Assembly (NCBI GenBank): GCA_015501585.1
Contig: JADNRY010000108.1
Span: 1 to 64,000 of the forward strand
From: Rhodocollybia butyracea
Lineage: Eukaryota; Basidiomycota; Agaricomycetes; Agaricales; Omphalotaceae
Length of the DNA stretch: 64,000 nucleotides
Direction of reading: 5' to 3'
Of this stretch, positions 42,855-55,440 are shown one piece after another. A program made the position numbers and the translations under genes. Below the pieces are notes generated by a model. It saw only the letters and a program-made list of their open reading frames with translations, made no database searches and was not told the DNA's origin. The stretch's first letter is position 1. Every line of letters starts with the position of its first letter.

Positions 42855-43800
42855 ATCGACGGATGATTAATGGCAATATAAGTAGCTAATAGTACGTCTG
42901 TAGATCATTACGCACTTTGTAAATAATATATATTCTCGCAAACAACTTGGATGCGTCCACGGTGCCTTCGCCAAGATGCATGCCGAGGATATCGCGCTCA
43001 TACTTACCGGTCATCGACGCAGCACGCTCTAAATCAACCATTATAATGTCACCCAGCGCTGATCTTCGCTTGGACCAGTTCTGCGAAATGTTTTCCAGTC
43101 TTGTTTGTATACGGAAAGAAATAGCGAGGAAATACTTTCAAAAACGCATCAAAAATTCAGATCCAACGATATTTCGACCGTCAGCTCTTGAAAGATTCGT
43201 TTCTGCAGTAATTTTGTATTCTTGTTCAGACCGTTATCAAAAGACCTTGGAGCTCCGGGTCGTGCGCGTCGAATCATCGTGGAGAATCCAAACTATCCTT
43301 GAAATGCGGGAACGTGAAGTGGTGCCCTTTGTCCAGCGAATCAGGTATCGGACCCGGACTATCTGACACGAGACACCTGGTCTACATAGAGCATAATAAA
43401 CTAGATTGAAACATCGATGAATGCCCCAGAAATAATAAGGATGGCCAAGCAGATGGTGCCACGATGAGGGCAGCGTCGATAAAAACTCCTAGGATGATCA
43501 AGTAGATGGTGCCACGATGCGGCGTTACCTCAACGAGATGGTGCAGTCAGAGACATTGATTCATTTTCGACAACAATCAAAGCGACAATATCGAATCCTG
43601 TTCAGCACTAAAGTAACTCGAAGAGAAAATCTGAAAATAAAGTTAGTCGCCGAAATGAACGTGCGGCGCACCATACCTTCCCGCTCGTCGAGCCACTGCT
43701 GTGTTGTCATCAACCCTCCAAAGCAGTGGGTTATAGATTTCCAAGTCATAGCTGATTGTGTTGCAGTACTCTCACGCTCCAAAGCTGACAAGCCCTTTCA
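42855..43800. repeat. Repeat block R, copy 1
   Basis: Shares ordered landmarks with 52850-53760 and 54650-55440: TCTGTAGATCATTACGC, CTCGCAAAC...CTTGGATGCG, CGATATTTCGACCGTCAG, GGAGCTCCGGGTCGTGCGCG, AGAAATAATAAG, GGTGCAGTCAGAGAC. Overlapping ORFs occur on both strands but are not kept open in all copies, so I call no gene. Confidence 0.65.
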
Positions 43801-44455
43801 CGCTGCCTCATGATCTATCGACTTCTCGTTATAATCGCACCCTCTGCGTATATCACTGGTACAAGACTCGTTTCCTCTTGGCCCTCAATTCTTTCCTCAT
43901 AAACCCGTTCATGGAAGTGGTGGCGGTAGCGGGATCAGGTGTATTTTCAGGGGAGAGCTGTACGAGTTTCTAACGCCTGCCGAAAAGATAAAAGATAAAA
44001 AGATAATGAATAAAAAGATAATGGTTGTTCTTTGGTTAATGCTCTGCGTATACTACGGCGCTGGCTCTTATTACTGCCAATTCTAGTCCCTCGCTACGCA
44101 ATTTCACACAACGATTTTCCAACATACGACGTCCATTGTCCTTGAACCTATATTCCTACGATGCTTTCGTTCTTTAGTTTTTTTTTTTTTTAGCAACGTT
44201 GGGCTTGGAGTACTTCGCGGCCAGAAATTTTCCTGTACAGCTACTCAACGGCCATCGTGTATACCTTGCAATGTCCAGAGCCAGGGTGATGATATCCTCT
44301 ACGTTGGATACAACAGAGGAAACCAAGAACTGGTTCCGTTTGATCACCTATTATAGCCAACAAAGAGCCTCAGCAATCAATGATGGACAATAGGCAAACT
44401 CAGTCACGCACCGAAATCAACTGTGCATTCCAATTTAACTTGTTCTCGTTCAACC
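43801..44455. other. Promoter region of the F-box gene
   Basis: Contains a 14-15 base T run at about 44177-44191. No supported ORF. Confidence 0.4.
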
Positions 44456-46249
44456 ATGTTCTTGAATCTGGATACCAAACCCACTCTCCTCACCCTCCCA
44501 CCTGAGCTCTGGCGGCTTATTGGAATGGAATTGATCGACGACGTAGCCAGTTTAAACAGCTTCGTGCGATTGAACTACAGAGCATTCGCTATCGGCACCC
44601 CACTCCTCTACCAGAACGTCGATCGGCCCGAAGCTCTAGATACTCTGGCGCTTCCCAGCAGTGCCAGGCTCTTCAACAACAGTATACCCGCCTACTATCA
44701 GAACGGGCACACCCCAGTACATCCCGCGGGACTCGTCAAGAGTCTGAAGCTCGGCTTTAAAAGTCCGGAGTGTGAAGAACCCGAGCTAGGTCAGGTCATG
44801 TCACCCGTTCTTCAAGTTAAATTGCAAAAAGCGTTTGCTAATTTCGCTAAATATGCGGCTCGTATACCTAACGAGTTGAACTTGGAGTCGAACACCAGTA
44901 GCGTCAAAAAAGTCCCAGCATTAACGACGCTCAAGTTGATTTGCCCAACTCTGCCATTCTTCGAGATTTTCGAAGGTATCAACTTTCAGCCATTCCAGTT
45001 GGGAAAGCTTGAAATATGGTGTTTGGCACCAAGCATGTCCATCACATCGGAAGAGTTCGTTAGATGGGGTGAATTTTTGGTGGGTCTCTTTCAGCCATAG
45101 GCTCATCTGCCAATAGTAATATCTTTTAACAGTCGACACTGTTCAAGCCTTCTCTCAGGCAACTCAGCTTTTTCATCGGCAACCACCCATGTTAGTGTTT
45201 CCATTATGTACCATTTACAGCACGCAACCAGACTTACTCTAGTCAAGTCCTTTCATCGGACTACAGCTCGGCAATCTTCCGCCAGATCGGTCAATTAGCT
45301 GTGAACCTCCGAGAACTCTACCTCTCCATCCCTATGCCTCCCGACAACGAGTCTGACGAGCGCCTTGTCGCGAACTTCAATGCAGTCTTCGAATCCGACG
45401 ATTTTTCATTCCCGAATCTCCGTTTATGCAGTATTTCCACAGACTGGTACCTAAACGTAATCGAATCAGTTCTGGATATCACACCTTTCCTGCTCCGCCA
45501 CCCCAATCTCCTGGGTCTCTCATGCTACATTGCCAGTGGAGACAACCTTATTCACCGTACGCCGCACAAAGAGGGCCTCTCGCATCTCAGATTCTGCAAA
45601 GTGGTCCCTCATGACTGGCTTGCGATATGCAATCCTGGAGTCACTCCGGCGCCGAAGATGGAGCAGCTTCAACTACTCCTTGTTAATTCCATTCCGGAAG
45701 AAATAGAAGGACAACTCGTAGAGTCGTTTCAACGCGTCGCCGCCTCTCTAGTTGCTCTTTCTTTCAATGGACACGCCGCAGTGATGAATGATACCAGCCC
45801 TAGATGGCGAGATGTTTCATTTTCACACATCTCGATATACGAGGAGATAGTCAAGGCATGTACAAACCTTATATATCTGAAATGCCATGTCAATATCGAG
45901 ATCCTCGAGGTAATAAAGTTTCTTCTGTTACGCTAGTAAGTCCTGAATTTGTCTAACGCTCTTATGTTTCTAGGCAGGGTTCGTCGCCTTGATCATCAAA
46001 CATCTACCGATGCTTAGGACTCTGAAGTTGGCGGTAACTGACGGGCGAGAATCATCTTCTACAAACAAGGCAGAAGAAACCTTCTACAAAATCTGGGAGG
46101 TGCTTCGGGAGAGTTCGGCGGCGCTTCCAGAATTACAGCTCGCTACATGCTCCGTTAAATATTATTTGCACCTAGAGTCGCAGCCAGGTTGCAAAGTTTT
46201 CACGCAATCGAAGTTTCGCGAAGAGTGTGCCCCCAGATCGATGTATTAG
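44456..46249 (+). CDS. F-box protein, third subfamily
   Basis: Exons 44456-45079, 45133-45190, 45221-45909 and 45974-46249 give 548 aa. The F-box-like start is TLPPELWRLIGMELIDDVASLNSFVRLNYRAF (about residues 11-45). Leucine-rich stretches follow (ALTTLKLICPTL, NLRELYLSIP, FPNLRLCSIS, MLRTLKLAVTD). Introns 1 and 3 are 53 and 64 nt. Intron 2 (45191-45220) is only 30 nt, gttagt..ttacag. It is the only acceptor that restores frame, and without removal TAG ends the protein at once. The protein is not closely related to the 32-37 kb pair. Probable SCF substrate receptor of unknown target. Confidence 0.82.
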
Positions 46250-46787
46250 TGGAATTTGAATTTGACTCGGAGGACTAGACTATCAGGTCAGAATGTGGAT
46301 AGATCTTGAACGCGTCGACGTTATATTGTAAAATTCCATCTCACATTACATATAGTTCTCGTTCAATTTAACTTTCTACATCTCTTAAGCAAGCTGTTAT
46401 AAGCTTTGTTGTGAATGTAGGCTAAAGCTCCGTTGCAAGAGCTCTTTTGAAGCATGCTAGACTCTTTTTCAGGACTAATAAGTAGGGTCCCAGTACATAC
46501 CTAGTGATAAGAATGAATGCTACAAAGGGTCGTGGATGGAATAGAAGAAATAATAGAGTGCTGTAGTAGTAGATTAGATGAATAGCGTATGAGATTGAAG
46601 ATTATGCTAAAACCCGATAAAAACTCTTTTTAAAGTTGAAACAGACATACAGTTGTCTTCCTTCCCGCGTCACATACATTTGATGGTATCATGTATGGTA
46701 CATACACCCTGGTTCACCGCACCCGCGCTTAGTTCCACCCTGAGCGCTGAGCACCAACCCCACTCGCCCTCAATCGTACACAAGCTT
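46250..46787. other. Intergenic
   Basis: Between convergent 3' ends. No supported gene. Confidence 0.45.
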
Positions 46788-47914
46788 TCACAACTTCGCC
46801 GTCCCGCTCTCAATGGCCTCAGTAACCTCCCGCATCATTTTACTCCTCTTCACCACATCGCTCAGTGTCTGTTTGTGATTCGGCCTCCACAACATCGTTC
46901 TAGTGCTACCTTCGCTCAGACCGCGTACAACAACCGCCTCGGATTCATCTGATACGGGTACAGGAACCTCCGGTAAGCGCTCCTCCGCTAACCATTTCAA
47001 AAGCCATGGAAGAGGGATACCCGTCTTTCCATTGTGCGTCTGGCTCCAGACGCCGAGGATAATAGCCATTTCTCCACGCGCGATTTCGGCGTGCACGGCG
47101 TTGAGTTTGTCGGGGAGGATCTCTCGTTGTCGACGAGCACGCATGCGCCCGACGTCGGCTTCGTCTACGAGGGTAGTGAGGTATACTGGGTGGTCAAAGT
47201 ATTTCCGGAGAGAAGGGACTGAGGAGACGGAGGAGTAGTACCCTGACGATTCAGTGGTGGCGGAGGATCGTCGACCGTGATTAGATGTGTGCGGCGCAAG
47301 TTCTTCGTCGTCAGGAGAAGAGTACCCCTGCACAGGAGGTAAGATATCCCCAACCAGCTTCGGGACCCACGTTTCCTGAATCTCCACCGGTCCGTATTTC
47401 TCCTGCGGAGGGGTATTGAGATGAACTAAGCTAGCATCGTGCTCGACGGCGTCGTGAAGCCCTATGAGGTGGAGGTTGACGACACCCCCAAGGCTCTCCG
47501 ACCCATCGGGATTTTTCACCCGCATGTGGTTAGATAAGCCCGGGATTCGGAATGGGGAACGTTTAATGGCGAGGAAGCCGCCAGTGACGAGAACGGTAGC
47601 GAGAGTGGAGGAAAGACCGTAGCAAGATTTGAGGCCACGAAAGAGGGTACCGAAGGTGAGATCTTGGCCGTCACGGCGACTAGGGAAAAAAAGATAAGTA
47701 TTTGGAAAATAGAAATAAGAGTAAGTTCACACATGTAACCGTGATTCGCCATGGTATTCAACGCTGGACATACTGAACGTAAATCACCTTTCTGGGGAGG
47801 ACAGTACGCATGAGTGTTTCCAGTGATAGGACATTGGCCTTGTAGGTGTTCGTGGACTGGAGGATGGTCTAGCGGTAATGTGGATGTTGAGGATGAATCG
47901 GGTGTACCAGGCAT
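46788..47914 (-). CDS. Chloroperoxidase/peroxygenase-like heme-thiolate protein, copy 1
   Basis: Exons 47914-47733 and 47679-46788 with a 53-nt intron give 357 aa. The signature SVCPALNTMANHGYI/RRDGQDLTF (Cys 49 as presumed axial heme ligand) and the distal EHDASL (residues 140-144) place it in the PF01328 heme-thiolate peroxidase family, which uses H2O2 to oxidise or halogenate organic substrates. Unusual points are VCP instead of the common PCP, no signal peptide, and a hydrophobic stretch YGLSSTLATVLVTGGFLAIK at 81-100. A long C-terminal extension (DEADVGRMRARRQREIL, GVWSQTHNGKTGIPLPWLL, LWRPNHKQTLSDVVKR) is shared with the two other copies. The intron lies inside the codon after NHGY in all three. 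Confidence 0.83.
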
Positions 47915-48469
47915 GGTCGGAACTGGGGGTAGCAGGATGGAACAGCTATTAAACACCTATTAAACACCTAAGGTATTTATAATGAGCGGTACTGTGGAGC
48001 GAGGTATACACGACTCGAACATACCCGATCCGAAGGAACCGTCAGTGGCAAATTACTTTCATCTAAGAGGGCTTTTTAAGAGTCCCGTTCCAGGCCAAGA
48101 ACGTCTTGAATCAGCTGGACATCATTTGATGACGAATTAGTGGCCCGAACTTCGAGCTAAAAACACGGATAAGTCTATAATTTACCGCTATTCTGCTGAT
48201 ATCCCTTGAACCGGAGCTGGGGATTCACTACGAATAAGTAGGAACCGCTGGTTTTTCCAGTACCATATCGATGCAATGTTCAGGAAATGGTCTTTTTCTC
48301 CCAAGTCCGAGCGACTCGGAAGTCATATACAGGCGGGAGTATTAGTGTCTAGTGGCCTGTGCTGAATTTCGAATCGAGACCTTAGCTCTGTTACGACGTG
48401 ATTTTCCCTGATTTTCCCCTTGTATGAAGGTGTATACTAGAGGTGTATAGATACAACCCGATGTAAAAA

Positions 48470-49335
48470 TGGAGAGATGGATGATCGGTGATCATTAACA
48501 GGTATTGCCATTGTTGGACTCGCTTTGCCTTGACCACTGGTTTACGGTAACAGAAGAGGCCACCGCAGGATATGGAGAGAAGCCTTGAGTGCTGTTAACT
48601 TGTCTAATATCAAGCAACCCGAGAGTAAGGTGTAGGCGGGAGTACTGCCTGGGAACCGGAAACCGAGGCCGTAACTCCGCAGTCCCTCCCACATTGTACA
48701 TCGTGACGGGATCAGCATTCAGGACAAGTACTGATGTCGGCTACTTGAATGGATTCTGAGATTAGATTAGATTCCATGAGCATGAGCGGGAGGCGGGCAA
48801 GTCAATCTACTTAGCACGCCGATAATCAGTAGAGAAATTAGTACAGATGGATGATCACCAAGTATGTAATAGGTATCGTTGGACTCCGAGATTTGCCTTG
48901 AACTTGGTTCTGAGTCATGAGTACCCAAGTGGGAGGCGGGTAAGGGTCAATCCAGCACGTCGATAATCAGTAGAGATGGATGATCACTAAAAACAGGTAT
49001 CGTTGGACTCGGTTTGCCTTGAAGTTGGTTCTGAGTCATGGGTACCCATGTGGGAGCGGGGTATGAGTCAATCCAGCACACCGATGGTCAGTAGAGAAAT
49101 CGGTAGAGATGGATGACCATCAACAGGTATCGTCCAATACCGATATCAAATAATTGCAACCTTGCAACCCGAGAGTTGTAGGCGGGGATAGTAATTGCCT
49201 GGGAATCGGAAATCGGGGTTGTGACTCCAGTTCCTTCCTCGACGGTGTATAATGACGGGATCAGCACCCAAGGTCTGGCATCGGTAAAGATGAACTCTGA
49301 GATTAGAGTGAGGTTAATCCAGCACACCGATAAGT
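48470..49335. repeat. Degenerate ~125-bp direct repeats
   Basis: GAGATGGATGATC, then CAGGTATCGTTGGACTC, TTGCCTTGAA, TTCTGAGTCATG, CCAGCAC and CGATAATCAGTAGAG recur in order from 48470, 48843, 48970 and 49105. A piece (GGAATCACGGCCTCAATTTCCC) recurs inverted near 56980. No gene. Confidence 0.65.
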
Positions 49336-49457
49336 ACTTGTGACCTTGAAGAATTGTCTTTGTATAGCTCTGTGGCATTGCAAGCACGGAGAAAACACTT
49401 GTGACCTTGAAGAACTCTCTTTGTATAGCTCTATGGCATTGAAAGCACGGAGAAAAC
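49336..49457 (+). repeat. 61-bp tandem duplication
   Basis: ACTTGTGACCTTGAAGAA..GAAAAC occurs twice head to tail (49336 and 49397) with about five substitutions. Confidence 0.85.
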
Positions 49458-50387
49458 TCGAAAGAAGGTCATCAGGGGTCCCAAGTTGTGGCGTGAATGA
49501 AAATTTGACACCAAGCTATCGGACTCAATCGGACTCGGAATCGTAAGTACTGAGCAAAGAAGCAAAGAAGCAAGATCCAGCAAAAGAGTCTATTCAAACG
49601 GAAGTCCGACTCCTAAGTGAGTGGCAGAACGGCGCTAGGTTAGGCTACATGTACTCACTTGGGTCTTGTGCCACCATGCATGTGTCCTCGATAGGAGTCG
49701 ATAGGGCTAAAGAAAGTCTGGAAAGCTGGAAAGCATCTTTCAAAAGTTTGAAAGGTGTAATGTTCTAAAGTTCTTGAGCAAATGAGAGCGAGTGAACAGA
49801 TCAAGCAGGGTCTAATCAGTGGGCGTATCAAAAGTTGCTGTATATATGTGTACACATATAGATCTTGGCGGGGTTGTATGAAGGGACCACATGAAGATTG
49901 GCGCCTCCCAGTCCCTCACAAGCTCGGGGTCCTTTGTAAGAATGGTTATATTGTTTTACCCGTGTGGGAGTGCGAGTCCATTGGACAGAAACGCGAGAGT
50001 AGATACCATAGACTCGCCAAAGCATGTGCGATCTTTCGCGCCCTGTTGACCATATTGGTATGTCAAAAGTAAAGTTCCATCAACTGGACATTGAGCGACA
50101 AGACAGATATTTATCAGGTCTCGCCTAATATAAGCGCTGAGAGAACCGGTCCTTAAATAACCGGGGCGATGTGATAGGCTCGTGATCACGTTTCTTTGGC
50201 GTCCTCCTCCTCACCCCATCACGAACCATTGCGTGGCATATGCTCTTACCGCGTTGAGAAGACCGATGCTAAATTTCCGAGTGACGGGTTACTATCTATT
50301 ACAAACCACGCAAAACATGCTAAATTGGGCGCGCGATATTCAACTCTTATTCAATGGCTAGTGGACGGACATTTCCAAGGGCCGAGT
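49458..50387. other. Intergenic, no gene seen
   Basis: Short ORFs only; no family features. Confidence 0.45.
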
Positions 50388-50420
50388 TTCAGGACAAGTT
50401 CAGGACAAGTTCAGGAGAAG
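50388..50420 (+). repeat. 11-bp minisatellite
   Basis: Three tandem units of TTCAGGACAAG with the last one varied (TTCAGGAGAAG). Confidence 0.8.
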
Positions 50421-50767
50421 AAAAACTTGAGAAGAAAAACAAAGAGTATAGACCTGTATAGACATGGACCTGACCGGGCTAGTGGCTGTTACTTATCCGT
50501 CTTGGGGCTACTGTCTTCATCAAAATGATGTCCAGGTGATTCGCGGCCTGGAACGACTCTTAAAAGGCCCTGTCAAATCAAAAAAGTAATTTGCTGTTAT
50601 CGGCTCCTTTGGATTTCGCCTCTTTTTCTCTTCTTCCATTTTCTTTTCGATTTTGACAGCCGGTATGTTCGAGTCTTGTATATTCCTCGCTCCACAGTAC
50701 TCATTATAAATACTAATAGGCATTTCATCCTGTACCCAGCTGTACCCCCAGTTCTTCAGTTCTAACT

Positions 50768-51933
50768 ATGTCTGGCACTCCCAATTCAACGTACTCGAGA
50801 TCCACATTACCTCCAGGCCATCCTCCAGTTCACGAACACTTGGACGGCCAATGTCCAATCGCTGGAAACACTCACAAGTACTGTCCTCCTCAGGAGGGCG
50901 ATGTGCGTTCAGTATGTCCAGCGTTGAATACCATGGCTAATCACGGTTATATGTGTGTTACTTTCTTATCTCCCATTATTTCCCAAATACTTACCTATCG
51001 TTCTTCTCCTAGTCCTCGTGACGGTCAAAATCTCACCTTTAGCACCCTCTTCCACGGCCTCAAAGAATGCTATGGTCTTTCATCCACTCTCGCTACGGTT
51101 CTCGTCACCGGCGGCTTCCTCGCCATCAAACGTTTACCATTCCGTATTCCGGGCTTATCTGACCACATACGGGTGAAAAACCCTGACGGATCAGAAAGCC
51201 CTGGTGGTGTCGTTAACCTTCACCTCATAGGGCTGCACAACGCCGTCGAACACGATGCCAGCTTAGTTCATCTTAATACCCCTTCGCCAAAGAAATACGC
51301 ACCAGTACAGATCCAGGATCCGTGGGTCCCAAAACTGGTTGGGGATATCTTACCTCCTGTAGAAGGATACTCTCCCTATGACGATGAAGAAGAGCCGAAC
51401 ACACCGAACACACCTGATTCGAACCACAGTCGACAATATTCCACCTCCACTGAATCATCAGGCTATTATTCCCCCGTTTCCGCAGTCCCTTCGCTCCGGA
51501 GATACTTCGATAACCCACTATACCTCACTACTCTTGTAGACGAAGCCGACGTCGGGCGCATGCGTGCTCGTCGCCAACGAGAAATCCTCCCGACAAACTC
51601 GATGCTGTGCACGCCGAAATCGCGCGCGGAGAAATGTCTATCATCCTCGGCGTCTGGAGCCAGACGCACAATGGAAAGACGGGTATCCCTCTCCCGTGGC
51701 TTTTGCAATGGTTAGCGGAGGAACGCCTACCAGAGGTTCCTGTGCCAGAAGAATCCGACGCGGTTGCTGTAGAGGCTGTACGGGATTCGGACGCTAGCGA
51801 AACCAGCAGCACGTTGGCGAACACGACGTTGTGGAGGCCGAATCACAAACAGACGCTGAGCAATGTGGTGAAGCGGAGCAAGCAGATTCGAAAAGTCACC
51901 GAGGCGATTGAGAAAGGGTCAGCAAAGTCGTGA
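50768..51933 (+). pseudogene. Chloroperoxidase-like protein, copy 2, frameshifted
   Basis: Exons 50768-50952 and from 51013, with a 60-nt intron that happens to be in frame. The heme-thiolate region SVCPALNTMANHGYI PRDGQNLTF and EHDASL are intact and the protein follows copy 1 to RRQREIL. There CTCCCGAC stands where copy 1 has CTCCCCGAC (about 51588-51592), so the frame ends at 51715. The family C-terminus continues in another phase (HAEIARGEMSIILGVWSQTHNGKTG to KGSAKS, stop 51931-51933). The heme domain could still be made as a 295-aa truncated protein. Either a young pseudogene or a one-base error in a C run. Opposite orientation to copy 1, about 2.9 kb away. Confidence 0.7.
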
Positions 51934-52850
51934 ATGCTCCGCTCGGTTGTGTACGTTTTAGGGTTACTCGACGGGGATGTCAAATTCGAGGACCAGCGGA
52001 GTTAGAGGACGTCAAAAGTTGTCGTTCAGCACTCGTCTCAGGAGGAAGTGGAGCCAAGTGTATGTAGGAGCGAGTGCGGGTGGGTGCAGTGTACCAGGGT
52101 GGACTATGCATGATACCCACCAAATGTATGCGACGCGGGAAGACAATATGCCAGTGTATGTCTGTTTCAACATTTCAAAAGTTTTTCATCGGGTTTTAGC
52201 ACCATATTCATCTTCAATCATACTCTATTCGTCTAATCTACTACTATAGTGCATATATTGTTTCTTTTATTCCGTTTCAACCCTTTGTAGCATGCATTCT
52301 TATCACTTATTACTTGTATGTACCCAGTCTGTTTTTGATAGTCCGTACATATATGAAAAATTACTCATAATTTGTAAAAACTGCATAATCAATTTCTGGG
52401 ACGTCCCTTTCCACCTACGCGTTCGTCCGTCCGACTCTTTTGATCATGTAAACTTACCATCTTCTATCGTCGGCTGAAGTACGGTCCCTAAAACATAATG
52501 CATTTGGACGGAGAGGGGCCATAAAAAGACCTCAAGGCCATACATACATAACTTCTCCAGTAATTTTCTAGTAATTGATAATCTGGCTCGTAACAGGACA
52601 GGAGGTTTTCTGCCTATCTTGAGCAAAAATGTACGAGTATTCAGTACGTACTCAGTACATACTCCAGCCCTTTGGGCTAAATTGGATGCGAAATTAGATG
52701 CAAGATGAGAACCTGATGAGAACAGTGCTGGCTGTCACCGGCACCGGTAGAGGGTATCAACTTATCACTATAGACTATGTACATAGTATAGGAGAGTATA
52801 GGGTTGTATAGGGATATCGATAAAGTTTCGGGTAGGGGACCTAATGATTG
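51934..52850. repeat. 3' flank shared with 58802-59250, then spacer
   Basis: CGTCTAATCTACTACTATAG and ATCACTTATTACTTGTAT reappear after copy 3 near 59020-59100, showing that the flank was duplicated with the gene. No gene. Confidence 0.6.
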
Positions 52851-53760
52851 GCACCACGCAATATAGCTTTAGTAGTACGTCTGTATTGCGTCTGTAGATC
52901 ATTACACACCTTGGTAAATAATCTGAAATCTCGCAACTAACTTGTATGCGTTCACGGTGCCGCATGCATGCTGAAGCCGAGGGTTGCATATGCTCATACT
53001 TAGCGGTCATCGACGCAGCAACCGCTCTAAAATCAATCATCATGTCAACCCAGCGCTGTTCTGCGAATTTTTCTTTCCAGTCAGCTAAGCTTGTTTAGTT
53101 ACCGAAAGAGATGGCGAGGGAATACTTTCAAAAAGAACTTTCTTTACATCCAAAAATTCAGATCCAACGATATTTCGACCGTCAGGTCTGGCGGTGAAAG
53201 AACCAGTGATTTTGAATTCTTGTTCTAAATGACCTTGGAGCGACGCGTCGTGCGCGTCGAAGCATCGTGAAGAGTCCAAACTATTCTTGAAATGCGACTC
53301 CGAGGATGTGAAGTGTATTCCCTTTGATCGCTGGACGAAATCAGGTATTTGACACGGAGTATCTGGCATGGGATACCTGGTACCTGGTCAATGAACGCCC
53401 CCAGAAATAATAAGCATGGTCAAGCAGATGGTGCCACGATGCGAAGTTACCTCAAGGAGATGGTGCATTCGGAGACAACTTTATGTTGATCCATTCTTGA
53501 CAACAGTCAAATGGAATATTCACTTCGATTCTAGTACATGATGAGACGCCAAAAGTCTCGAGATTTATTTGGCGATGGTGGAATCTGAAGTAAGGTAGTT
53601 GAGTAAAGACGGTCGAGGTACGCGGTCAGGTTCTGTTCAGTACTAGACGTCGAACTTGTGGAGATGAACCTAGAGAAAAATCTGAAAATAAGGCTTAAGT
53701 TTCAGCAAAAATGGACGTGCAGCGTGTCATACCTCAAGCACTAGAGAAAATTTCGTGCGT
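52850..53760. repeat. Repeat block R, copy 2
   Basis: Direct copy of 42855-43800 (CTCGCAACTAACTTG, CGATATTTCGACCGTCAG, GGAGCGACGCGTCGTGCGCG). A 94-codon minus-strand ORF at 53085-53369 is only partly kept in the third copy. Confidence 0.65.
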
Positions 53761-54025
53761 TTAATATCACGAGACGAAAAGCAGGAGACGAAAAGATGTG
53801 TATTGGTGTAGTACAGTAGTAAGAGACAACAACTACAGCGTGAATCCAATCAAAGATGGAGGACGAATACAAGCATTTTGACGACAGACAACAGTTCAGA
53901 ACAAGGATTAGACCTACAGCTGCAGTACAGAGCGATGTCGACTGGGATAAAATATGTAAAACGAGAAAGATAAACTGAGGCAGATCAGTTATAGTGGAGA
54001 AACAAGGAAAAACCAGGACATACGG

Positions 54026-54376
54026 TTATAACCAGTACCAGTGAGGGGTTCTGTTTACTCCTATAACATCTTGAACAATCTTCAACTGCTCAGACCCATC
54101 CTCTTTGAACACCGCCGCGCGATCCTTGGTGTCAGCCAGTACAACGCATGGTCTAGTACCAAGCTTTGTTTCCACGTATTCGAGCCTGCATGGACAAACA
54201 GAGCAGACTCTATCTGTAACAGACATTGCTGCAGAGTCGAAGTAGATAATGTTGAAATCATCCTCTTCTTCTTCCTGCGGATCTTCTGGGTCTCTCTTCC
54301 AGTACGATGGCTCCTTCTTCAAAAAATCGATGGTGAGCGTAATACCAAAGACTTGTCGTGGGACTAGGCGACCCAT
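54026..54376 (-). CDS. 116-aa acidic family, copy 2
   Basis: A single exon of 116 aa with ATG at 54376 chosen because MGRL-PRQV-GITL is shared by all copies. It reads KKEPSYWKRDPEDPQEEEEDD, then TDRVCSVCPCRLEYVETKLG, CVVLADTKDRAAVFKEDG and the end HWYWL. The acidic run sits at about residues 30-40 and the CxxCxC group at about 58-63. No signal peptide or membrane segment. Function unknown. It lies about 1 kb right of repeat block R, in the opposite direction to copy 1 relative to that block. Confidence 0.65.
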   Translation of the reverse strand: MGRLVPRQVFGITLTIDFLKKEPSYWKRDPEDPQEEEEDDFNIIYFDSAAMSVTDRVCSVCPCRLEYVETKLGTRPCVVLADTKDRAAVFKEDGSEQLKIVQDVIGVNRTPHWYWL

Positions 54377-54619
54377 GATTTTTGAGAGCAGAGAGAGGCT
54401 GTGGCAACACACGTAAGTACCACTAAATTAACTTGAAAGTGGTTGCTTGAGTGGATACTCAAGCGCTTTAGTGACCAGTCATGGCACGATCACATGATCC
54501 AGCCACTCGCGAGTCACAATGAATCAACCCACTGTGTAATATGTATGTGAAAAACTACTCATAGTTTGTAAAAAATCGCATAGACTAGTATAGGAGAGTA
54601 GCGTTGTATAGGGATATCG

Positions 54620-55440
54620 ATAAGGTTTCGGGTAAGGGACCTAATGATTGGCACCACGCAATATAGCTTTAGTACTAGTAGTACGTCTGTATTGCGTCTG
54701 TAGATCATCACACTTTGTAAATAATCGGAAATCTCGCAATTAACTTGGATGCGTTCGCGGTGCCGCATACCGCGCTCATACTTAACGGTCATCGACGCAA
54801 CGACGCTCTAAATCAACCATCATGTCAACCCAGCGCTGATTTTCGCTTGGACCAAGTTCTGCGGAATTTTTTTCCAGTCAGCTAAGCTTGTTTTGTATAG
54901 AGATGACGGAGAGATACTTCTTTTCAAAAAAGATTCCACATCAGACCCAACGATATTTCGACCGTCAGCTCTTGCGGTGAAAGAACTTGTTTTCCGTAGT
55001 AATTTTGAATTCTTGTTCCAAAGACCTTGGAGCTCCGGGTCGTGCGCGTCAAAGCACCGTAGAGAAACCAAACTATTCTGCAAGTCTGGGGACGTGAGGT
55101 ATGCTCCCTTTGATCGCTGGACGAAATCAGGTATCTGACACGGAGTATCGACATGAGATACTTGGTCGATGCACGCCCGCAGAAATAATAAGCATGGTCA
55201 AGCAGATGGCGCAGTCGGAGACAACTTTATATTGATCCATTTTCGACCTTAAAGGAATATGAGGTAGGGATAGTTGAGTAACGACTGTCGAGGGAGTCCC
55301 GACGCGGCCAGTTCTTGTTCAGTAATACGTCGAACTTGGAGAGATAGATTCGGAGAAAAATCTGAAAATAAGGCTCAAGGATTAGCAGAAATGAACGTGC
55401 AGCCTCAAGCTATAGAGAACAAAGAAGGGAATTTGGTGCG
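54620..55440. repeat. Repeat block R, copy 3
   Basis: Direct copy of 52850-53760 (GGGATATCGATAAGGTTTCGGG, TTGGCACCACGCAATATAGC, CGATATTTCGACCGTCAG, GGAGCTCCGGGTCGTGCGCG). Confidence 0.65.

Noticed and set aside
42947..43366. 139-codon ORF in repeat block R
   Set aside because: Not open in block R copies 2 and 3, where different ORFs on the other strand appear.
48470..49457. Regular short repeats considered as a CRISPR array
   Set aside because: Units are about 125 or 61 bp, degenerate, without uniform spacers, and the genome is eukaryotic.
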